A DNA stretch of 64,000 bases from Phytohabitans sp037414955 (GTDB lineage: Bacteria > Actinomycetota > Actinomycetes > Mycobacteriales > Micromonosporaceae). Position 1 is the first letter of the stretch. Each line of letters begins with the position of its first letter. The notes below the pieces were generated by a model. The model was not told where the DNA came from and searched no databases. It saw only the letters and a program-made list of their open reading frames with translations. The DNA lies in NCBI GenBank assembly GCA_037414955.1, contig JBBEWH010000021.1, forward strand, positions 62,001 through 126,000, in the 5' to 3' direction. Below, one piece after another: positions 7,825 through 16,551 of this stretch. The translations under genes were made by a program, and so were the position numbers.

Positions 7825-9185
7825 CAGACTCCCGCTCCGAGCGCCAGTTCGGCGGCGAGGCGGTCGCGGTGCTCGGTCATCACCTCACGGTAGATGGCGA
7901 GGAGCCCGGACGCGGTGCGGCTCCACGAGAACTGCCGCGCGTGGTCGACCGCGCCGTGCGCCAGCACCTCGCGGTGCTGCGGGGCGGCCAGCAGCGTGCC
8001 CAGCACCCGGGCCCAGTCGACCGGGTCGTGCCCGTTGACGAGTACCCCGCTCACGCCGTCGCGGACGGCGGTGACGAGCCCGCCGACGGCGGCCGCGACC
8101 ACCGGCGTGCCGCAGGCCTGCGCCTCCAGCGCGACGAGGCCGAACGACTCGTTGTACGACGGCACCGCGACCAGGTCGGCGGCCCGGTAGAGGTCGGGCA
8201 GCGCCTCGCCGGTCTGCGGCGGCAGGAAGCGGACGGCGTCGGTGACGCCGAGCGAGGCGGCCAGGTCCATCAGCGCGGTGGGCCGGTCGAGCCCGCTGCC
8301 GCTGGGCCCGCCGACCACGACGACGGTGACCTCCCGGGCCAGCTCCGGGTCGCGGTCGCGGAGTGCGGCGAGCGCGCGCAGCAGCACGTCGGGAGCCTTG
8401 AGCGGCTGGATCCGGCCGACGAACGCGACGATGTATCCCCGCCCCGGAAGTCCCAGGCGGCGGCGCGCCGTCGCGCGCCGGGCCGGTGCGGGCCGGAAGC
8501 GGTCGAGGTCGACACCGGGCTCGACGACACCGACCCGGTCCGGCTCGGCGTGGTACCGGGAAATCAGGTCGCGCGCCTCCACCTGGGTGTTCGCGACCAG
8601 CCGGTCCGCGACGGCGACCACCTGCTCCTCGCCCACCACCCGGGCGATGGGCTCCGGCCGGTCGCCGCTGGCGAGCTGCGCGTTCTTCACCTTGGCGAGG
8701 GTGTGCGCGGTGTGCACGAGCGGCACGCCCCAGCGCTCCTTGGCCAGCCAGCCGACCTGCCCGGAGAGCCAGTAGTGCGAGTGGATCATGTCGTAGTACC
8801 CCGGGGCGTGCGCCGCCTCGGCGCGCAGCACGCCGTTGGTGAACGCGCACATCTGCGCCGGCAGGTCTTCCTTGGCGAGCCCTTCGAACGGCCCGGAGAT
8901 GATGTGCCGCACCCGCACGCCGGGCGACATCTCCACATTCAGCGGCAGCCCGCTGGAGGTGGCCCGGGTGAAGATCTCCACCTCGACCCCGGCGGCGGCC
9001 AACCGGCGGGCGACCTCGACGACGTAGACGTTCATGCCGCCCGCGTCACCGGTGCCGGGCTGGTCGAGCGGTGACGTGTGCACGGACAGCGTCGCGATGC
9101 GCCTCGGCATCGGCCAGGATCGATCTCCTCGCTGCCGGATCACGCCCGTATGCGTGTGAGCCACGCCCGCTCCTTCCAAACCCAA
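7821..9185 (-). CDS. mshA: D-inositol-3-phosphate glycosyltransferase MshA
   Basis: GT-B glycosyltransferase (family GT4) that joins UDP-GlcNAc to inositol-3-phosphate, the first step of mycothiol synthesis. Diagnostic segments are LSVHTSPLDQPGTGDAGGMN (sugar-acceptor loop), PGYYDMIHSHYWLSGQVGWL and FVGRIQPLKAPDVLLRA. The nucleotide-sugar EX7E region is SYNESFGLVALEAQACG. The start is uncertain. The 454-residue version begins at 9185, and an ATG at 9110 (MPRRIATLSVHTS) would also give a complete domain. The pathway links it to mshD (38.5 kb) and to the mycothiol-dependent isomerase family member at 12.3 kb. Confidence 0.95.
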   Translation of the reverse strand: MGLEGAGVAHTHTGVIRQRGDRSWPMPRRIATLSVHTSPLDQPGTGDAGGMNVYVVEVARRLAAAGVEVEIFTRATSSGLPLNVEMSPGVRVRHIISGPFEGLAKEDLPAQMCAFTNGVLRAEAAHAPGYYDMIHSHYWLSGQVGWLAKERWGVPLVHTAHTLAKVKNAQLASGDRPEPIARVVGEEQVVAVADRLVANTQVEARDLISRYHAEPDRVGVVEPGVDLDRFRPAPARRATARRRLGLPGRGYIVAFVGRIQPLKAPDVLLRALAALRDRDPELAREVTVVVVGGPSGSGLDRPTALMDLAASLGVTDAVRFLPPQTGEALPDLYRAADLVAVPSYNESFGLVALEAQACGTPVVAAAVGGLVTAVRDGVSGVLVNGHDPVDWARVLGTLLAAPQHREVLAHGAVDHARQFSWSRTASGLLAIYREVMTEHRDRLAAELALGAGVC

Positions 9186-9517
9186 CCTCAGGCATCAACC
9201 CCCGCGCCGGGCCCCATCTTCCCGACCATGTCCGATATCCGCATCCCGCGCCTCCTACGACGTGACGCACGTCATCCCCGGGGGCGGCGCACCGCTTTGC
9301 CCCAAAAGGGCAGCCCTATACCCGCCCAGAGCGTGAGAGGGGAGCCCGGTGGGGAATTCACGCCCCAGAGGGCTGCCCTCTTGGGGGCAGCGCGACCCCC
9401 GCGCGACCCGCCCGCGCGGAGCGGGCGCGGGGAGTGACGGCGGGAGTGACGGCGGGAGCGGGCGCCCGCGCGGAGTGGCCGGCTCGTGCCGCGGCGCGAC
9501 CGGGCAGAATCGACGGC
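9111..9517. other. Divergent mshA/SDR intergenic region with long inverted repeat
   Basis: No gene is seen here apart from the possible mshA N-terminal extension up to 9185. Arms GCCCCAAAAGGGCAGCCCT (9299-9317) and AGGGCTGCCCTCTTGGGG (9369-9386) can pair across a loop of about 50 nt. A direct repeat (GAGTGACGGCGG twice) occurs near 9431-9455. CAGAAT (9505-9510) is the likely SDR -10 box. Confidence 0.55.
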
Positions 9518-10282
9518 ATGACACCCATAGCGATCGTGACCGGCGCCTCCAGTGGCATCGGCGCGGCCACCGCCCGCCGGCTCGCGACCGAGGGCTTCCA
9601 TGTGGTGGCCGCGGCCCGGCGCGCCGATCGGCTCGACGAGCTGGTCAAGGGCATCACGGAGGCCGGCGGCGCGGCGACGGCGGTCAGCTGCGACGTGACG
9701 TCGGACGCGTCGGTGGCGGCGCTGGCGACCGCCGTGGGTGAGCTGGACGGGCCGGTCACGCTCCTGGTCAACAACGCGGGCGGCGCTCGCGGGCTGGATC
9801 CGGTCGCGAGCGGGTCGGTCGCCGACTGGCAATGGATGTACGACGTGAACGTCCTCGGCACGCTGCGGGTGACCCAGGCGCTGCTGCCCGCGCTCGACGC
9901 GTCGGGGGCGGGCACCGTCGTCGTGCTCAGCTCCACGGCCGGCCTGATCGTGTACGAGGGTGGCGGCGGCTACGCGGCGGCCAAGCACGCGCAGACCGCG
10001 CTCGCCGAGACGCTGCGCCTGGAGTTGTGCGGCCGGCCGGTCCGGGTGGTCGAGATCGACCCGGGCATGGTGAAGACGGACGAGTTCGGGCTGACCCGGT
10101 TCGACGGCGACGAGCAGCGGGCGGCGGCGGTCTACGAGGGCGTGGCCGAACCGCTCGTGGCGGACGACATCGCGGACTGCGTCGCCTGGTGCGCGACCCG
10201 CCCGCACCACGTGAACATCGACCGGCTGGTGGTGCGCCCGCTCGCGCAGGCGGCGCAGCACAAGGTGCACCGGGTGCGGTAA
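9518..10282 (+). CDS. Short-chain dehydrogenase/reductase
   Basis: Classical SDR of 254 residues with a Rossmann NAD(P) site TGASSGIG (about 8-15), NNAGG, the catalytic serine in LSSTAGLIVY and YAAAK as the Tyr/Lys pair. It catalyses an unidentified oxidoreduction. The ATG at 9518 is 7 nt after CAGAAT, so a leaderless start is likely. A longer frame from 9434 has no support. Divergent placement next to mshA matches Rv0484c in mycobacteria. The next gene starts immediately after its stop. Confidence 0.9.
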   Translation: MTPIAIVTGASSGIGAATARRLATEGFHVVAAARRADRLDELVKGITEAGGAATAVSCDVTSDASVAALATAVGELDGPVTLLVNNAGGARGLDPVASGSVADWQWMYDVNVLGTLRVTQALLPALDASGAGTVVVLSSTAGLIVYEGGGGYAAAKHAQTALAETLRLELCGRPVRVVEIDPGMVKTDEFGLTRFDGDEQRAAAVYEGVAEPLVADDIADCVAWCATRPHHVNIDRLVVRPLAQAAQHKVHRVR

Positions 10283-11062
10283 GTGCCGCGACCGCTCGGG
10301 GCGATCACCCGCGGGACCACGAACCCCAACCGGCTGCGCCGGGTGGACAACTGGATCGCGGCCACCTGCGACGACCTGCTGCGGGCCGCGGTGGATCCGC
10401 TGGTGGTGGACCTCGGCTACGGCGCGACCCCGGTGACCGCGGTCGAGCTGCGCGCCCGGCTGGCCGCCGCGGTCCGGCCGGACGTGCGGGTGGTGGGGCT
10501 GGAGATCGACGCGGACCGGGTGGCCGCCGCCGCGCCGGCCGCCGCGCCGCCGGGGTTGACGTTCGCGCGCGGCGGTTTCGAGCTGGCGGGGCTGCGACCG
10601 GTGCTGGTACGCGCGTTGAACGTGCTACGCCAGTACGACGAGTCCGCGGTCGCCGGCGCCTGGCACACGATGACCGCCGCGCTCGCGCCGGACGGGGTCC
10701 TCGTCGAGGGCACCTGCGACGAGTTGGGCCGGCTGGGTTCGTGGCTGCTGCTGGACGGCGGCGGCCCGCGCTCGCTGACGCTGGCAGCCAAGCTGGCCAC
10801 GCTCGACACGCCCGCGTCGCTGGCCGAGCGGCTACCGAAGGCGCTGATCCATCACAACGTGCCGGGCGAGCCGATCCACGCGTTCGTCGGCGCGCTGACC
10901 GCGGGGTGGCGCGCCGCGGCGCCGTACGCGGTCTACGGCCCGCGCCAGCGGTGGCTGCGGGCGGTGGCCGCGACGCGCGCGGCCGGCTGGCCCATCCTGG
11001 ACCGCCCGGCACGCTGGCGCCACGGCGAGGTGACGGTCGCGTGGACCGCGATCTCCCCATGA
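10283..11062 (+). CDS. Class I SAM-dependent methyltransferase-like protein
   Basis: The 259-residue protein has a Rossmann-type SAM motif (PLVVDLGYGATPVTAVEL, then VVGLEIDADRV) and LAPDGVLVEGTCDELG as the later strand region. The GTG start follows the SDR TAA with no gap, so the two form an operon. The target molecule is unknown. The catalytic region is not diagnostic, and a non-enzymatic methyltransferase-fold protein is possible. Its TGA stop lies inside the left tip of palindrome A3. Confidence 0.75.
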   Translation: MPRPLGAITRGTTNPNRLRRVDNWIAATCDDLLRAAVDPLVVDLGYGATPVTAVELRARLAAAVRPDVRVVGLEIDADRVAAAAPAAAPPGLTFARGGFELAGLRPVLVRALNVLRQYDESAVAGAWHTMTAALAPDGVLVEGTCDELGRLGSWLLLDGGGPRSLTLAAKLATLDTPASLAERLPKALIHHNVPGEPIHAFVGALTAGWRAAAPYAVYGPRQRWLRAVAATRAAGWPILDRPARWRHGEVTVAWTAISP

Positions 11063-11113
11063 TCAAGGCGTCCCCGTAGTCGTTAGAGCGACTTGAGGGA
11101 CGCCTTGATCATG
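11058..11113. repeat. Palindrome family A, copy A3 (56 nt)
   Basis: Left half has TCCCCGTAGTCG, right half CGACTTGAGGGA, so the inner stem is imperfect. The outer 15-nt arms pair perfectly. It lies between convergent methyltransferase-like (TGA in arm) and LPXTG-type genes. Confidence 0.9.
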
Positions 11114-11121
11114 GAGGCTGG

Positions 11122-11511
11122 TCAGGGGACGAGGCGGTACCGGCGACGGCGCGCGACGTACAGGGCGCCCCCGCCGCCGAGCAGCAGGATCGCACCGGCG
11201 CCGACGGTCAGCGCCGCGCCGCTGCCATCGGTCCGCGGCAGCTCGGGCGGCCCCGTCGGGCTGTGGGTCGGGCTCGCGGTGGGCGACGTCGTGGGGCTGA
11301 GCGATGGCGACGCCGTCGGGCTGGTCGTGGAACTCACGCTCGGTTTCGGCGACCCGTATCGGGACTTGGGTGAGCTTTCCAGGACCGGCTGGCCTTCGCC
11401 GGTCGCCAGCGCCACGGACGCGGACGCCACGACCGCCGCCGTGATCCCACCCACGAGCAACCCTGCTATAGATACCCGCCGAAAGACGTTGCCTCTGTTA
11501 GAGATCAGCAC
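11122..11511 (-). CDS. Small sortase-type cell-wall-anchored protein
   Basis: The 129-residue surface protein has an N-terminal signal segment (VSIAGLLVGGITAAVVASASVALA), a Ser/Thr/Pro-rich stalk with repeated SPT units, an LPRTDG sorting motif, a hydrophobic segment (GAALTVGAGAILLLGG) and an Arg-rich tail. This is the LPXTG anchor layout, with Asp following the Thr-containing pentapeptide position. No sortase gene is nearby. The start is GTG at 11511 with GGGGAA upstream. The stalk is low-complexity, so no function is assigned. Confidence 0.8.
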   Translation of the reverse strand: MLISNRGNVFRRVSIAGLLVGGITAAVVASASVALATGEGQPVLESSPKSRYGSPKPSVSSTTSPTASPSLSPTTSPTASPTHSPTGPPELPRTDGSGAALTVGAGAILLLGGGGALYVARRRRYRLVP

Positions 11512-11667
11512 ATTCCCCGTAACGAGCCCTTGTCAAAATGGTGACGCTCTACCCGGTACCGGCCAACGCAAGATATTTCGTATATGTGCGGATATTGCGA
11601 AGTCTTTTCGGGTACTCAACTGATCCTGTGCCCACGAGCCGACCACGAGACGAGAAGGGTGACTGCG

Positions 11668-12159
11668 ATGTCCAGATCTGCCGGACGGGGTCGTCGCTTG
11701 GCCGTTGTGGCCATAGCCGCGGCGGCGATCTCCACCACGATGACGGCCGTGCCCGCGACGGCCGTGCCAAGCTCCCGCGCCGCGGCCGAGTCCGAGGTCA
11801 TGCGGCTGACGAACCAGGCCCGCGCCAGGCACGGTTGCCGAGGGGTGCGCCACGAGTACAAGCTCACCTACGCCGCGCGCCGCCACAGCGCCGACATGGC
11901 CCGGAAGGACTTCTTCGGGCACACCGGAAGCGACGGCAGCGACTTCGCCACCCGTGCGAGGCGCGCCGGCTATCGCCACGCCATGAGCGAGAACATCGCG
12001 AAAGGCCACGCCAGCGCCCGCGACGTGGTCCGCGCGTGGCTGGACAGCGAGCCGCACCGGCGCGCGATGCTCGACTGCGCGGCGCGGGCCACCGGCGTCG
12101 GCGTCGCGCGGGCGAAGGACGGGGCCCTGCTCTGGACGCAGGACTTCGGCCGCCGATGA
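11668..12159 (+). CDS. Secreted CAP (SCP/PR-1) domain protein
   Basis: The 163-residue protein has a signal peptide (RLAVVAIAAAAISTTMTAVPATA) and a CAP domain. Conserved parts are LTNQARARHGC, HSADMARKDFFGHTGSDG (the first CAP His), SENIAKG and VVRAWLDSEPHRRAML. The ATG at 11668 has AGAAGGG upstream. CAP proteins act outside the cell and some bind lipids. The role here is unknown. A strong hairpin follows the stop. Confidence 0.88.
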   Translation: MSRSAGRGRRLAVVAIAAAAISTTMTAVPATAVPSSRAAAESEVMRLTNQARARHGCRGVRHEYKLTYAARRHSADMARKDFFGHTGSDGSDFATRARRAGYRHAMSENIAKGHASARDVVRAWLDSEPHRRAMLDCAARATGVGVARAKDGALLWTQDFGRR

Positions 12160-12167
12160 CCCACTCT

Positions 12168-12202
12168 CAGGGCGTCCCCCCATCGAGGTCGGGGACGCCC
12201 TG
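12168..12202. terminator. Hairpin after the CAP gene, sharing the family A core
   Basis: CAGGGCGTCCCC and GGGGACGCCCTG form a 12-bp perfect stem with an 11-nt loop, 8 nt after the CAP stop. The AGGGCGTCC core equals the variant core of palindromes A11 and A19 without the CATGAT tip. There is no clear T-tract. Confidence 0.65.
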
Positions 12203-12312
12203 CTCATAGATCCGACAACAGTCCTCCTTAGCTCCTTCACAGGTTCCGACCTAGTCTGGGAGTCGGGATCGAGGCAACCCAACGGCGGCCCGATCGCGTC
12301 GGGAGGATCGTG

Positions 12313-13080
12313 ATGAGCAGACTGCACGGCTCGAGGGACTTCTGGATCAGTGGGCTGCGCGCCGAGGGCCCCGCTTTCCGCGCTGCGATCGCTGAGGCAC
12401 CAGCCGACGCGCCGGTGCCGTCCTGCCCCGACTGGACCGTGACCGATCTGGTGCACCACCTCGGCGGGCTCTACCGGTGGGTGCGCGAGCACGCCCCCCG
12501 CGGCCTCACCAGCCCGCCCGAGCACCGCCGCGCGTCGATCCCCGAGGACGCACCGACCGGCGCCGCCGCGGTCGAGTGGTGGCAGCGGGAGTACGAGCAG
12601 CTGGTCCAGTTGCTCGACGGGCTCGACCCGGAGCTGCCCGCGTGGAACTGGGCACCACAGGCGAAACGGGCCGGATTCTGGCACCGGCGGATGGCCCACG
12701 AGACCGCCGTGCACCGGTGGGACGCGCAGATGGCGATCGGCATCGGTGAGCCGCTGGAGACCAAGCTGGCCGTCGACGGGGTCAGCGAGGTGCTCGACAC
12801 CTGGCTGCCCGCCGGCCGCCGTCAGCTGCCCTCCGCGCGGCAGGGCGTCGTGCAGCTCGTGGCCACCGACGCCGGGCAAGACTGGTTCCTCCGGCTGCGC
12901 GGCCAGGGCGTCGCACTGCTCGACACCAGCACGATCTTCGACAGCGACGACCACCACGCCCGGGTCCACGCGGCCGGCACCGCCAGCGATCTCGTGCTCG
13001 CGCTTTACGGGCGGGTAGGTTTCGACGTGCTCGAGGTGAGCGGCGACGCGACCCTGCTGGACTGCCTGCGCACCGGGTGA
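12313..13080 (+). CDS. Maleylpyruvate isomerase family mycothiol-dependent enzyme
   Basis: The 255-residue DinB-like metal-binding protein has an N-terminal MDMPI_N signature (SCPDWTVTDLVHHLGGLYRWV) and a C-terminal region with MAHETAVHRWDAQMA, where the histidines fit metal binding. Such enzymes use mycothiol as cofactor for isomerisation or conjugation, consistent with mshA and mshD in the window. GGGAGG at 12301-12306 supports the ATG at 12313. A GTG at 12310 is closer to the Shine-Dalgarno and less likely. The substrate is unknown. Confidence 0.85.
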   Translation: MSRLHGSRDFWISGLRAEGPAFRAAIAEAPADAPVPSCPDWTVTDLVHHLGGLYRWVREHAPRGLTSPPEHRRASIPEDAPTGAAAVEWWQREYEQLVQLLDGLDPELPAWNWAPQAKRAGFWHRRMAHETAVHRWDAQMAIGIGEPLETKLAVDGVSEVLDTWLPAGRRQLPSARQGVVQLVATDAGQDWFLRLRGQGVALLDTSTIFDSDDHHARVHAAGTASDLVLALYGRVGFDVLEVSGDATLLDCLRTG

Positions 13081-13084
13081 TCCC

Positions 13085-13090
13085 TAAGAT
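13085..13090 (+). promoter_or_regulatory. -10 box of leaderless GH1 gene
   Basis: TAAGAT ends 6 nt before the ATG at 13097. It lies just after the upstream stop codon. Confidence 0.5.
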
Positions 13091-13096
13091 TGCAGC

Positions 13097-14458
13097 ATGA
13101 CGGTGGGCCTGCGGTTTCCGGACGGTTTCGTATGGGGCGCGGCGACCGCGGCCTACCAGATCGAGGGCGCGGTGCGCGACGACGGTCGCGGTCCGTCGAT
13201 CTGGGACACCTTTTCGCGTACGCCGGGCAAGGTGTACGCCGGACACACCGGCGACGTGGCGTGCGACCACTACCACCGGTACGCCGACGACGTCGCCCTG
13301 ATGGCCGACCTGGGCCTGCGGGCCTACCGGTTCTCCGTCTCGTGGCCCCGCGTGCGGCCGGACGGCACCGGCCCGGTGAACCCGCACGGGCTGGACTTCT
13401 ACGACCGGCTGGTCGACGCGCTGCGCGCCCGCGACATCGAGCCGATCATCACGCTCTACCACTGGGATCTGCCGCAGACCCTGGAAGACCGCGGCGGCTG
13501 GACCGCTCGCGACACCGCCTCCTGGTTCGCGGAGTACGCGGTGGCGGTGCACCGGCGCCTCGGTGACCGGGTGCGGGTGTGGACGACGCTCAACGAGCCG
13601 TGGTGCTCGGCGTTCCTGGGGTACGCGTCGGGCATCCACGCGCCGGGGCACCACGATCCGGCGGCCGCCTTCCGGGCCGTACACCATCTGTTGTTGGGCC
13701 ACGGTCTCGCCGTGGGCGAGCTGCGCACCGCGGGCGCGGACACGATCGGGATCACGCTGAACCCGGCGGCCGTGCGCCCCGCGGACCCGGACAGCGCCGC
13801 GGACGCCGAGGCCGTGCGCGTGATCGACGGCCTGCACAACCGGATCTTCCTGGACCCGCTGCTGCGCGAGGGCTACCCGGCCGACGTGCGCGAGCTGATG
13901 GCCCGGCACACCGACCTCGACTTCATCCAGGAGCACGACGAGAAGGTCATCGCGGCGCCGATCGACCTGCTCGGCGTCAACTATTACGCGCCCACCTACG
14001 TCGCCGGGCGGCCGGACGCCACGGGGTCGCCGACCGCCCCCGGCAGTGAGGGCGTCCACTTCGTACCGCCGGTCGGCCCGCTCACCGACATGGGGTGGGC
14101 GATCGAGCCGGACGCGTTCACCGAGCTGCTGTCCCGGTTGCATGCCGACTACCCGGGCGTCCCGCTCATGATCACGGAGAACGGCGCCGCGTTCGAGGGC
14201 GCGGCGGCGGATCCCGACCGGGTCTCCTATCTAGACGGTCACCTGCGGGCGGTGCACGCGGCCATCGAGCGGGGGGTCGACGTCCGCGGCTATCTGGTGT
14301 GGTCCTTCTTGGACAACTTCGAGTGGTCCGAGGGCTATCGCAAGCGGTTCGGCATCGTGCACGTCGACTACCTGACCCAGCGGCGCACCCCTAAGCAGAG
14401 CGCGTACTGGTACCGGGACGTCATCGCCGCGAACGGCCTCTCCAGGGCCGAGTCGTGA
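13097..14458 (+). CDS. GH1 family beta-glucosidase
   Basis: Glycoside hydrolase family 1 enzyme of 453 residues with no signal peptide, so cytoplasmic. FVWGAATAAYQIEGA is the N-terminal signature, TLNEPW carries the acid/base Glu167 and MITENGAAFE the nucleophile Glu361. It should hydrolyse beta-glucosides or related oligosaccharides, with exact specificity unknown. The ATG at 13097 follows TAAGAT by 6 nt. The downstream LacI regulator starts after palindrome A4 and is the obvious candidate regulator. Confidence 0.95.
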   Translation: MTVGLRFPDGFVWGAATAAYQIEGAVRDDGRGPSIWDTFSRTPGKVYAGHTGDVACDHYHRYADDVALMADLGLRAYRFSVSWPRVRPDGTGPVNPHGLDFYDRLVDALRARDIEPIITLYHWDLPQTLEDRGGWTARDTASWFAEYAVAVHRRLGDRVRVWTTLNEPWCSAFLGYASGIHAPGHHDPAAAFRAVHHLLLGHGLAVGELRTAGADTIGITLNPAAVRPADPDSAADAEAVRVIDGLHNRIFLDPLLREGYPADVRELMARHTDLDFIQEHDEKVIAAPIDLLGVNYYAPTYVAGRPDATGSPTAPGSEGVHFVPPVGPLTDMGWAIEPDAFTELLSRLHADYPGVPLMITENGAAFEGAAADPDRVSYLDGHLRAVHAAIERGVDVRGYLVWSFLDNFEWSEGYRKRFGIVHVDYLTQRRTPKQSAYWYRDVIAANGLSRAES

Positions 14459-14465
14459 CCCCCGT

Positions 14466-14521
14466 CATGATCAAGGCGTCCTTCAAGTCGTTAGAGCGAC
14501 TTGAAGGACGCCGTGATCATG
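14466..14521. repeat. Palindrome family A, copy A4 (56 nt)
   Basis: Near-perfect stem (TTCAAGTCG TTAGAG CGACTTGAA in the centre) with one change in the outer right arm (GCCGTGATCATG). It lies between codirectional GH1 and LacI genes and fills most of that gap. Confidence 0.9.
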
Positions 14522-14531
14522 GGCGGCGGGC

Positions 14532-15548
14532 GTGACAGCGGCGCGGGAGCGGCCGACGCTGGAGGCGGTGGCCCGCCGGGCGGGCGTCTCCCGCGCCACC
14601 GTGTCTCGCGTCGTCAACGGCTCCACGACGGTCGCCGAGTCCATCCAGGAGGCCGTCCGCCAGGCCGTGGCCGAGCTGGGATACGTGCCCAACCTGGCCG
14701 CCCGCAGCCTTGTCACCCAACGCACCGACTCGATCGCGCTGATCCTGCCGGAGTCCGCCACCCGGGTCTTCTCCGACGACCAGTTCTTCCCGCGTATCGT
14801 CCGCGGCGTCAGCCAGGAGTTGGAGGCCGCCGACAAGCAGCTCGTGCTCATCATGGCCGGCTCCACCGCCAGCTACGACCGGGTCGAGCGGTACACGACC
14901 GGGCGGCACGTCGACGGCGTCATGTTCGCCTCGATGCACGGCGTCGACCCGCTGCCGAGCACGCTCGCCCGGCTCGGCATCCCGGTGGTGTGCAGCGGCC
15001 GCCCGCTGGGGCGCACCACCCCCCGCGTGCCATACGTCGACGTCGACTCCGTCCGGGGCGCCGCCCAGGCGGTGCGATACCTGATCGACACCGGCCGGAG
15101 GCGCATCGCCACGATCGCCGGCCCGCAGGACATGGTCGCCGGCGTCGACCGGCTCACCGGGTACCGCGACGAGTTGCGCGACTCCGGCCACCGCTCGATC
15201 GTCGCCGTCGGCGACTTCACCCGCGAGTCGGGCGCGCAGGCGATGCGCCAGCTCCTGCAGGACGACCCGCACCTCGACGCCGTGTTCGTCGCGTCCGACC
15301 TGATGGCGCACGGCGCGCTACGCGCGCTCCGGGAGGCCGGCCGGCGGGTGCCCGACGACGTGGCCGTCGTGGGCTTCGACGACGTGGAGATCGCGCAGTA
15401 CACCGATCCGCCGCTCACCACCGTGCGCCAGCCGATCGTGCGGATCGGTCGCGAGATGGCCCGCGTCCTACTCCGCCGCGCCGCCGGCGAAGACGTAGAA
15501 GAGTCCCTAATCCTCCCCACAGAGCTGGTAATCCGCGACTCCACCTAA
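14532..15548 (+). CDS. LacI family transcriptional regulator
   Basis: The 338-residue regulator has an N-terminal helix-turn-helix and hinge (LEAVARRAGVSRATVSRVVN, then GYVPNLAARSL) and a periplasmic-binding-like sugar-sensing domain ending in VGFDDVEIAQYTDPPLTTVRQP. It probably represses the adjacent beta-glucosidase in the absence of a sugar ligand, by analogy with paired GH1/LacI genes. The GTG start lies 11 nt after palindrome A4, leaving little room for its own promoter, so read-through from the GH1 gene is possible. Confidence 0.92.
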   Translation: MTAARERPTLEAVARRAGVSRATVSRVVNGSTTVAESIQEAVRQAVAELGYVPNLAARSLVTQRTDSIALILPESATRVFSDDQFFPRIVRGVSQELEAADKQLVLIMAGSTASYDRVERYTTGRHVDGVMFASMHGVDPLPSTLARLGIPVVCSGRPLGRTTPRVPYVDVDSVRGAAQAVRYLIDTGRRRIATIAGPQDMVAGVDRLTGYRDELRDSGHRSIVAVGDFTRESGAQAMRQLLQDDPHLDAVFVASDLMAHGALRALREAGRRVPDDVAVVGFDDVEIAQYTDPPLTTVRQPIVRIGREMARVLLRRAAGEDVEESLILPTELVIRDST

Positions 15549-15607
15549 CCCCCTCCTCCCCCTACCCTCCCCCTCCCCTCCCCCTCCACGGGGCAGCGTC
15601 TCTGCCC

Positions 15608-15670
15608 GCCGATCAAGGGCTTGGGCACATGTTTTGATCTCGGATCCAGGTGCCCGAGCCCTTGATCGGC
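15608..15670. repeat. Palindrome family D: long inverted repeat after the LacI gene
   Basis: Arms GCCGATCAAGGGCTTGGGCA (15608-15627) and TGCCCGAGCCCTTGATCGGC (15651-15670) pair with one mismatch around a loop of about 23 nt. A shorter relative lies at 18381-18420. The GATCAAGG start recalls family A. A C-rich pyrimidine run (15549-15590) precedes it. Confidence 0.75.
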
Positions 15671-15726
15671 GCGGTTGTCCTTGATCGACGCGTCGGCGGC
15701 GGGATACCTGGGTACGCTCACCGCTC

Positions 15727-16473
15727 GTGATGCGTGATTTCTTCGCGGGTGTGGGGCTGTTCGGGCGCGGCCTTGGCATGTACGTGCGCAGCCCGCGCCT
15801 CGTCGGGCTCGGCCTGATCCCCGCGCTGATCTCGGCGATCGTGTACACGGCCGCGTTCGTCGCGCTGATCTACTTCGTCGGTGACCTGGCCGGGGCGGTC
15901 ACCTGGTTCGCCGACGGCTGGTCATCGGGGGCCCGCGAAACCGTCCGAGCATTCGCCGGCGTCGCGATCCTCGGGGTGGCCGCGCTGATCGGCGTGCTGA
16001 CCTTCACCGCCGTCACGCTCGCCATCGGCGACCCGTTCTACGAGCAGATCTCCGCGCGCGTCGAGCAGCGGTTCGGCGGCGTGCCGGACGAGGTGGAGGT
16101 GTCCTGGTGGCGCTCACTGCGGCGCAGCCTGGGCGACTCACTGCGACTGATCGCGCTGTCGCTGCTCATCGGGGTGCCGCTGTTCGCCGCCGGCTTCATT
16201 CCCATCGTCGGCCAGACCGTCGTACCGGTACTCGGCGCCCTCGTCGCCGGCTGGATCCTCGCGCTGGAGCTGGTGGGCGTCGCGTTCACCCGCCGCGGCC
16301 GCCGGCTCCCGGAGCGCCGGGCCGCCCTGCGCGCCAACCGCGCGACCGCACTCGGGTTCGGGGTGAGCGTGTTCTGCTGCTTCCTCATCCCGCTGGGCGC
16401 CGTGCTGCTCATGCCAGCGGCAGTCATCGGCGGCACCCTCCTCGCCCGCCGCTCCCTCAACCTCCCCACGTAA
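15727..16473 (+). CDS. EI24 domain membrane protein
   Basis: Integral membrane protein of about 248 residues of the EI24/CysZ-like superfamily. It has four to six hydrophobic segments and the conserved stretch LAIGDPFYEQISARVEQ between segments. CysZ proteins move sulfate, but actinobacterial EI24 proteins are mostly uncharacterised, so I assign no substrate. GTG 15727 or ATG 15730 can start it. TACGCT (15713-15718) lies 8 nt before the GTG. Confidence 0.8.
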   Translation: MMRDFFAGVGLFGRGLGMYVRSPRLVGLGLIPALISAIVYTAAFVALIYFVGDLAGAVTWFADGWSSGARETVRAFAGVAILGVAALIGVLTFTAVTLAIGDPFYEQISARVEQRFGGVPDEVEVSWWRSLRRSLGDSLRLIALSLLIGVPLFAAGFIPIVGQTVVPVLGALVAGWILALELVGVAFTRRGRRLPERRAALRANRATALGFGVSVFCCFLIPLGAVLLMPAAVIGGTLLARRSLNLPT

Positions 16474-16476
16474 CAC

Positions 16477-16508
16477 CAAAAAAGAAACCCGACCCCAGAG
16501 GGGCCGGG
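16477..16508 (-). terminator. Intrinsic terminator for the NYN gene
   Basis: On the minus strand an imperfect GC hairpin (CCCGGCCCC TCT GGGGTCGGG) is followed by TTTCTTTTTT. It is the only convergent junction in the window without an A or B palindrome. Confidence 0.75.
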
Positions 16509-16551
16509 CGGTGTGCATTCAGTATGGCGTAGACGGCTCGCTTTCCGCAAC

